Positions 1 to 6,100 of a DNA stretch of 8,140 bases are shown here, in pieces. Position 1 is the first letter of the stretch, and every line of letters starts with the position of its first letter. The position numbers and the translations under genes are program-made. The notes beneath the pieces were generated by a model. The model was not told where the DNA came from, did no database searches, and saw only the letters and a program-made list of their open reading frames with translations. The stretch comes from JBKBXU01 sp046313675 (GTDB lineage Bacteria; Bacteroidota; Bacteroidia; Cytophagales; Cytophagaceae). The stretch is from NCBI GenBank assembly GCA_046313675.1, contig JBKBXU010000215.1, forward strand, positions 1 through 8,140. The letters are read 5' to 3'.

Positions 1-18
1 GGGACGTCCTCCCCGCAA

Positions 19-68
19 GGCATTGCGCCAGCCCTGTCCCGATAGCTATCGGGAGGGCTGGCGCTGCC
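19..68. repeat. GC-rich REP-like palindromic element
   Basis: An 11-base arm (25-35, GCGCCAGCCCT) pairs exactly with 54-64. After a two-base GT bulge, the centre is a perfect 16-base palindrome, CCCGATAGCTATCGGG (38-53). GGCA (19-22) can also pair with TGCC (65-68). A separate short palindrome, GGACGTCC, lies at 2-9. The first 70 bases are about 70 percent G+C (49 of 70), in sharp contrast to the AT-rich DNA around them, and all three forward frames close quickly. This is typical of intergenic repetitive palindromes (REP or MITE-like elements). It could also act as a transcription barrier for a gene to the left of the window. Whether it is repeated in the genome cannot be seen from one copy. 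Confidence 0.6.
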
Positions 69-123
69 CTTAGCGACACCGCAGCTTAAACCTCTAAATT
101 AAGCCTGTTGTCCGGCTATTAAA

Positions 124-158
124 GTACTTGATGCACCATCAACTACGTAAGAATTTTT
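124..158 (+). terminator. possible rightward intrinsic terminator
   Basis: The arms TTGATG (128-133) and CATCAA (137-142) pair perfectly around a CAC loop. A C/C mismatch then leads to three further pairs, GTA (124-126) with TAC (144-146). Six T residues follow at 153-158. The T-run starts about six bases after the stem and the stem is not GC-rich, so the match to an intrinsic terminator is only fair. It would end transcription coming from the left of the window. Confidence 0.35.
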
Positions 159-206
159 TCATTGGAAACAGGAAAATATTACTCTCAACAGTAGAATAAA
201 ATATTC

Positions 207-259
207 AAAAAAAGAACGTCATTCCCTCTGCGAAGAAAAGAAAAGTAATAGAAGGAATG
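207..259 (-). terminator. probable terminator of the SNF2 ATPase gene
   Basis: CATTCC (220-225) pairs with GGAATG (254-259). One C/A mismatch leads to three more pairs, TCT (227-229) with AGA (250-252). On the minus strand the stem is followed within a few bases by a run of seven U (plus-strand A-run at 207-213). It starts 24 bases beyond the stop codon of the SNF2 gene, the expected place. The loop is about 20 bases, longer than in a textbook intrinsic terminator. Confidence 0.4.
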
Positions 260-282
260 TAGGCTTTGTTATGGTCATCGTT

Positions 283-2907
283 TTACATCTTTGGCATTTT
301 AAACTTCATTGTTACTTCTCCGGTTTCTTTATTGATTTCAACTTTTTGGTCTTCCATGCCTATATCCTTCCCGGTTGCCATTTTAAATAGACCGGATAGG
401 AACTGCATGCCATTGTTCATTACCTTTTCCATTTCGGCAAATTGCTGCTCCGGATTACCGGAAGGAGAGGTGGTGTCGGCAGCTTCCCTGGGGCTTTCCG
501 AGGCTTCTGATTCGCTTTCGTCCAGTTTGTTGTAGGTGTCTTCCTGTTCTTCAAGGGTTTTATCCTCTTCCGGCTCATCGTTTTGGAACAGGTCTGAAGT
601 ATAGTTTTGCATGATATGTTCCAGTTCCTGAAGGAACTGGGCTTTTCCTGAAGCCGAAAAGTCAACTTCATTCAATTGGCTACCGGTATTCAATACCCCT
701 TCAAAAAGGTTTTGTTTTAGGGATATTCCTGAAGCAATGTTTTCTTCTATAGAGTGCCTGGTAATAAAATTAATGATTGTCAGCTTTTTGCTTCTCTGTC
801 CCAGGCGGTCTATCCTGCCCAGGCGTTGGTTTTTCTTTGCCGGGTTCCATGGCAACTCAAAATTGATTACCGTATCGGCCACCTGAAGGTTTAAACCTGC
901 CCCTCCCGCCTCGCTAGATAAAAATACCTTACATTTTGGATCGCTCTCAAATTTTTTAACCAGTGCATTCCTGTCTTTTACTGCTACTTTTCCACTCAGC
1001 GTAGTATAACCTATCTGGCATTCCTGAAGGACTTTTTCTATAAGGTTCAGCATGGTTACCCATTCGGAGAAGATTATAACTTTGCTGTCTTTTTTTTGTA
1101 TTTGCAGCTTTTCAGTGAGGATCTCTTTTAGTTCATTTAGTTTAGGAGAAATAAAGGTTTCCTTGTCTACCAGGAACGTGGAGTCGCAAACCATTCTCAT
1201 ATTATTGAGCAGCAACATGAGTCTTTGCTGGTCAAATGGTGATATGTATTTTTTTCGTAAAATAGCAGCAATCCCTTTGGCACAGTTTGCATGGTGCATT
1301 TGCTGCTCCATGTGCATAGGAACAGGTACATTTATTTCCGTTATAGAAGGTAAGTCTTTGAGTACATTTCTCTTTTCTCTTCTTAGCAAAATAGGCTTTA
1401 GCCTCTCATTTAGATCCTGTAGATTGAAGTATCCTGTGATTTTGTTCTTATTGGAAGAGTCAAAATAACAATACTTGTGGGAAAACTCCCATAAAGGCGT
1501 CAGAAAGTCAGGATCTGTAAAATGAACTATGGAATATAAATCTGTCAGGCGGTTTTCCATAGGTGTGCCTGTCAATACTAAAGAATGTTTCTTTTTAAGC
1601 AGTTTAATGCTTTGTGCGGTAAGTGTCGTAAAGTTTTTGATCTTTTGAGCTTCATCCAGTATGATAAAATCAGGGTTCATTTTGTTGATAACCTTGAAAT
1701 CACGCAGAACGGTTTCGTAATTGATAATTATAAAGAATGCCTTACTGCTATTGTAGATTGCCTCTCTTTCGGTGGGTGTACCTTCTGCAATCTGCGCTTC
1801 TTCACTACAGAATTTATTTATTTCATTTGTCCATTGACTCTTTAATGAAGCCGGACAAATAATAAGTGTCCTTTTGAAGTTGAAGATTTTCTTTTTTAGT
1901 ACAGCCGTTCCAACTGCCTGCACGGTTTTTCCCAGTCCCATTTCGTCAGCAAGTATGGCTCCGGAGCGGAAGGTGGCAAACTTGATTCCTTCTTCCTGAT
2001 ATGGGAAGAGCTTAACTTTTAGACATGAAAAATCTAATGGAACGTCATTTTTTAGTTTTTGAAGGATTTCATTGTCCCAGGCTTTTTGCACTTTTTCTTC
2101 TACTTCCGGCCTGATTTTTATTTCCGGAAAATCAATAGCTTCCTTCAGGAAAGGAAGAAAGTCTTTGGCATTATTTTCATCAATATATTTTTTGTTTCCA
2201 AAGTGCTTTTCTATCAAAGTTTGTGCTTTTTCCTCTAATGGGTGGGGGTAATGCCAGGTAATACGGTAATCGTTTAAGGGGTCTGTATAAACTTCGACGA
2301 AAGGGTAGGTTTTACTAAGTTTTTTATAAAGCTTAGGGTCTGATTTTAGTTTAGAAAAGACAAACATAATATGCTTGGTCGTCCCCAGTTTATTGGTTTT
2401 CCAATCGGGGTTGTCTATATAACCGGTTTCGTTTTTAAAATCCCGCAGAGTTACTTTATACTTTGCACCTTTGTCATTTATCAAGGTATGTTCTCCATAA
2501 ATATTATCGGCGAAAGTGATTTTATAATCTGCTTTTGCGGCCTTCTCCTGTCTTTCCTTAAGTGCCCTTCTCTTCATGCCTTCATGGGTATAGGATTTAC
2601 CTTCAAGCGAAGGGCGGGTGAGGGGTTTTTCCAGCTCTGCCTCAAGGGTCATTAGTGCAGCAACACCTAATTCATCCCAGTCAATTTTTTTGCCTTTTAG
2701 ATAGTAGTTGATTTCCTCCTGGTCCTTTTTGATCGTTACTTCATAGGAGCTTAAATCTTTGACAAGTAATACATCTGCTTCATTGTCTCCTACACATAGT
2801 ATTTGCGTATTTCCATCCTTTAAAAGGACTTCTCCTTTAGCAATAAATGTTTGTCCTGAAATGTCAGTATTGATTTTCTTTATCTGATTTTTTACGGCAT
2901 CTAACAT
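283..2907 (-). CDS. SNF2-family DNA-dependent ATPase (DEAD/DEAH-box helicase superfamily 2)
   Basis: This intact 874-residue cytoplasmic protein should hydrolyse ATP to move along double-stranded DNA and shift or remove bound proteins, as known for SNF2/RapA-like enzymes; its target is unknown. Residues 1-280 form an N-terminal region I do not recognise, with no CxC SWIM-type zinc motif. The motor runs from about 298 to 740: LFPYQEEGIKF (Q-like), DEMGLGKT (321-328, Walker A), ICPASLKSQW (350-359, Ia), ILDEAQ (416-421, Walker B), LTGTPMENRL (445-454, III), VIIFSEW (610-616, IV), SEAGGAGLNLQ (665-675, V) and QRLGRIDRLGQ (694-704, VI). Residues 771-806 are strongly acidic, followed by a helical segment and a tail ending KFKMPKM. 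The ATG at 2907 was chosen because the reading continues directly into conserved-looking sequence; no clear Shine-Dalgarno precedes it. The gene is divergent from the fusion helicase. I see no frameshift and no missing catalytic motif. The class is sure; the role is not. Confidence 0.95.
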   Translation of the reverse strand: MLDAVKNQIKKINTDISGQTFIAKGEVLLKDGNTQILCVGDNEADVLLVKDLSSYEVTIKKDQEEINYYLKGKKIDWDELGVAALMTLEAELEKPLTRPSLEGKSYTHEGMKRRALKERQEKAAKADYKITFADNIYGEHTLINDKGAKYKVTLRDFKNETGYIDNPDWKTNKLGTTKHIMFVFSKLKSDPKLYKKLSKTYPFVEVYTDPLNDYRITWHYPHPLEEKAQTLIEKHFGNKKYIDENNAKDFLPFLKEAIDFPEIKIRPEVEEKVQKAWDNEILQKLKNDVPLDFSCLKVKLFPYQEEGIKFATFRSGAILADEMGLGKTVQAVGTAVLKKKIFNFKRTLIICPASLKSQWTNEINKFCSEEAQIAEGTPTEREAIYNSSKAFFIIINYETVLRDFKVINKMNPDFIILDEAQKIKNFTTLTAQSIKLLKKKHSLVLTGTPMENRLTDLYSIVHFTDPDFLTPLWEFSHKYCYFDSSNKNKITGYFNLQDLNERLKPILLRREKRNVLKDLPSITEINVPVPMHMEQQMHHANCAKGIAAILRKKYISPFDQQRLMLLLNNMRMVCDSTFLVDKETFISPKLNELKEILTEKLQIQKKDSKVIIFSEWVTMLNLIEKVLQECQIGYTTLSGKVAVKDRNALVKKFESDPKCKVFLSSEAGGAGLNLQVADTVINFELPWNPAKKNQRLGRIDRLGQRSKKLTIINFITRHSIEENIASGISLKQNLFEGVLNTGSQLNEVDFSASGKAQFLQELEHIMQNYTSDLFQNDEPEEDKTLEEQEDTYNKLDESESEASESPREAADTTSPSGNPEQQFAEMEKVMNNGMQFLSGLFKMATGKDIGMEDQKVEINKETGEVTMKFKMPKM

Positions 2908-2968
2908 GAGGAAAGAAATTAAGGGAAAATAATAGAATAAATTTCGTAGGATAGGATGTAAAACACAA

Positions 2969-2986
2969 AATCTTTTTTAAAAGATT
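2969..2986. repeat. perfect AT-rich inverted repeat, possible operator
   Basis: AATCTTTT (2969-2976) and AAAAGATT (2979-2986) are exact reverse complements separated by TT. The 18-base dyad sits 62 bases upstream of the SNF2 start codon and roughly 70 bases upstream of the rightward -33 element. The symmetry fits the binding site of a dimeric regulator, but AT-rich DNA forms such dyads easily by chance and no regulator gene is in the window. Confidence 0.4.
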
Positions 2987-2993
2987 ATCCACA
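2985..2993 (+). promoter_or_regulatory. DnaA-box-like 9-mer
   Basis: The sequence TTATCCACA is an exact match to the strong bacterial DnaA box consensus. It overlaps the end of the neighbouring inverted repeat by two bases. I noticed no second exact box in the window, so it is not an origin; the possible meaning is DnaA-linked transcriptional control of one or both helicase genes. A single 9-mer may be coincidental. Confidence 0.35.
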
Positions 2994-3054
2994 AAATATA
3001 AAGGCAAGAAAATCATATTTTCACTTTGTGATAGTTTAACCTGAAAACCCAAGC

Positions 3055-3084
3055 TTGATCTATTGCCATACATGTCTATATTTG
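3055..3084 (+). promoter_or_regulatory. Bacteroidota-type promoter of the fusion helicase gene
   Basis: A TTG at 3055-3057 (-33 element) is followed after exactly 19 bases by TATATTTG (3077-3084), a full match to the -7 consensus TAnnTTTG used by the primary sigma factor of Bacteroidota. Transcription should start near 3088-3092, leaving a leader of only about 30 bases before the TTG start codon at 3122. This placement excludes in-frame starts further upstream. Confidence 0.65.
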
Positions 3085-3121
3085 TTATTTTGCAAGGTAT
3101 CATATTCTCAATCAGAACCTC

Positions 3122-6100
3122 TTGTTTACAAAGACGATCGCTTTCTTTGATGTGGAAATTTCCGGGAAGACCAAAATCTCGGATATCGGAGCAGTATGGT
3201 CAGATAAAGACGGATCGTTTCATGGAACATCTGTAGGCTCTTTTGAAAACTTTATTGCCAATGCCGATTTTCTTTGTGGGCATAATATTCTTCATCATGA
3301 TGTGCCTTTTCTTAAGGAAAACGGGCTGAATCTGAGCAACAAAAAGTTTATAGATACCTTATACTGGTCTCCTTTGCTCTTCCCTAAAAATCCCTACCAC
3401 AGGCTGGTCAAGGATGATAAATTAGATCCAGAAGGCAGAAATAACCCTTTAAATGATTCCATTAAGGCCAAAGACCTCTTCTACTCGGAAGTTCATGCTT
3501 TCCAGAACCTGCCTGAGCATTTAAAGAATATCTACTTTCGCTTGCTGTACCAACAAAAAGAGTTTTCTGGACTTTTTTTATACCTGAATTTTATCTCTGA
3601 TTTAAAAGAAAACATAACTGGCTTAATCAAAAATTATTTTAAGGGTACTATATGTGAAAATGCCGATTTAGCATCCTTAATTGGAGAGCATCCCGTTTCA
3701 CTTGCCTATGCTTTAGCAATCATAAACTGCCATGACAAATATTCGATAACACCTAAATGGATACTTAAAAACTACCCTGAGATTGAAAATATTCTTTATC
3801 TATTACGGAATAAGCCCTGCCATTCATGTCACTATTGCGAAGAAGCCTTTGATCCTTTTAAAGGGTTAAGCCGTTTTTTTGGCTTCTCCGGTTTTCGTGC
3901 CTATGACGGGGAGCCCCTGCAGCAAAAAGCGGTTGAAGCGGCTTTGGATAACAAATCCTTACTGGCCATATTTCCTACAGGTGGCGGAAAGTCCATAACC
4001 TTCCAATTGCCTGCCCTTATCGCGGCTGAAAATACAAAAGGCCTAACGGTAGTGATTTCCCCTCTGCAATCTCTGATGAAGGATCAGGTGGACAACCTCA
4101 GGGAAAAAGGAATTAGCGATGTGGCTACCATAAACGGTTTGCTTGATCCCATAGAGAGAAGCCACTATTATGAACTGGTGGAGAGTGGTAAGGCTTCTTT
4201 GTTGTACATTTCCCCTGAATCTTTACGGTCCGCATCAATTACCAGGCTTTTGCTTTCAAGGACAATAGAACGTTTTGTCATAGATGAGGCACATTGTTTT
4301 TCTGCCTGGGGACAGGACTTCAGAGTGGATTATTTGTATATAGGAGAGTTTTTAAAACAACTTCAGGAGAAAAAAGAGCTGGTAAACAAAATTCCTGTTT
4401 CCTGCTTTTCAGCTACTGCCAAGCAAAAGGTAATAGAAGATATCAGGAGTTATTTCAAAGAAAAGCTTAATCTGGATCTTGAGGTATTTGCCAGCAGGTC
4501 TTCCAGGGCAAACCTTCATTATAAGGTTTTTAACAAACCCACCGAAGAAGAAAAATATACGAAACTGCGTAACCTGCTGGAGCAAAAAGATTGCCCTACC
4601 ATCATTTATGTATCAAGAACCAGGAGGGTGCAGGCGTTGACAGAAACTTTACGCAAAGACGGGATCAATGCTACCGGCTACCACGGAAAGATGGATGCGG
4701 AGGTAAAAATGAAAAACCAGGAAGCCTTTATGAAAGGGGAGGTAAATGTAATGGTGGCCACTTCTGCTTTTGGTATGGGCGTAGATAAGTCAGATGTGGG
4801 AATGGTCGTTCATTACGAAATTTCCGATTCACTAGAAAACTATGTGCAGGAGGCAGGAAGGGCAGGGAGAAATGAAAATATTTCAGCAGACTGTTATGTG
4901 CTCTTTAGTGATGAAGACCTGAACAAACATTTTGTACTTTTGAATCAGACAAAGATCACCCAAAATGAAATACAGCAAATTTGGAGGGCTATAAAGAACC
5001 TTTCTAAAACACGGGAGTCCTTGTCTAATTCCGCCTTGGAAATAGCAAGAAAAGCAGGATGGGATGATAATATTTCAGAGATAGAAACCAGGGTGACTTC
5101 AGCCATTGCGGCATTAGAAGACGCAGGTTATGTAAAGAGGGGGCAAAACAGTCCCCGGGTGTTTGCCAATAGCATTCTAAGTAAAAATGCTCAGGAAGCT
5201 ATTGACATCATCAATGCCTCTGTGCGGTTCAGGGATGACAAAAAAAAGGAAAAGGCAGTCAGGATTATCAAAAGACTATTTTCAAGTAAAAGCCGGAAAT
5301 CCACTCCTGAAGATCCGGCAGAAACAAGGATAGATTATTTGTCTGACACGCTTGGAGTGGTCAAGGAAGAGATTATCGAAATTGTTAACCTACTTAAGGA
5401 AGAAAATATTCTTGCTGATTTCAAGGATCTAAGCACCAGAATTAAAGTCTCGGAAACTGGTAACCGGTCTTTAAAGATATTTGATAGCTTCCGGCAAATA
5501 GAGACGCTAATGCTTCAGCACATTGAGGAAGAAGAAAGGGATTATTCTGTAAAAGTGCTAAATGAAGCTGTGCAAAGTGAAGGAAGTCTTGATTGTAATC
5601 CTCAGAAGTTGAAAACAGTTTTAAATCTTTGGTCTGTTACGGGATTGATTAAGCGAAGGTATAGCGCCAGGTCTAAAGATCACGTGACAATTGCTCCCTG
5701 TCTTACAACGGAAGAGTTAAAGGCAAAAACCCTTTTGAAGCATCAATTGGCTAAATTTTTAACGGAGTACTTATTCCAAAAAGTGGATCTAGGAAAAGAT
5801 GTCAAGAAGGATAAAGATGAGCTTTTGGTTGATTTTTCGGTAGTGGAGCTAAAGCATGCCTATGAAAATCAGGGGGGCTTGTTTAAGGCTGAATGTAGTT
5901 TAAAAGATGTAGAGGATACGCTTTTTTACCTCTCCAGAATTGAGGCTATAAAGATAGACGGGGGCTTCTTTGTCTTATACAACAAGTTGAACATAAGCAG
6001 GGTAGAACTGGATTCGAAAATTCAGTACAAAAAAGAGGATTACCGAAAGCTGGAGGAATTCTATAAAAATAGGGTTCAGCAAGTGCATATTGTGGGGGAA

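Larger units (their letters stand above)
2908..3121. promoter_or_regulatory. shared control region between divergent genes
   Basis: These 214 AT-rich bases separate the start codons of the two divergent main genes and must hold both promoters. They contain an inverted repeat (2969-2986), a DnaA-box match (2985-2993), a small TCAC-TTT-GTGA inverted repeat (3021-3031) and the rightward promoter (3055-3084). For the leftward SNF2 gene I find only a poor -7 candidate, TATATTTTG on the minus strand (plus 2992-3000). It has one base too many before TTTG and no TTG at the proper distance upstream. No supportable coding sequence lies here. Confidence 0.6.

Noticed and set aside
1..282. tRNA, small RNA or protein end in the left intergenic region
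   Set aside because: All three forward frames at the left edge close within 30 codons and run through the palindrome, no cloverleaf is apparent, and the visible structures are explained as a repeat and terminators.
1052..1468. 138-codon rightward open frame inside the SNF2 gene
   Set aside because: It is antisense to the conserved SNF2 motor; its Cys/Phe/Ser-rich composition is typical of a shadow frame. The other short frames inside both large genes were dismissed for the same reason.
2992..3000. TATATTTTG on the minus strand as the -7 element of the SNF2 promoter
   Set aside because: The spacing inside the motif is off by one base and no TTG lies about 19 bases upstream; too weak to list as a promoter.
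2864..3103. 79-codon leftward open frame overlapping the start of the SNF2 gene
   Set aside because: It runs out of frame across the SNF2 start and the promoter region, has no recognisable motif, and would cover the regulatory sequences of both genes.
3062..3121. Upstream extension of the fusion protein to an ATT codon at 3062 or 3080
   Set aside because: ATT is a very rare start, and both positions fall within or before the promoter -7 element, so they would not be on the transcript.
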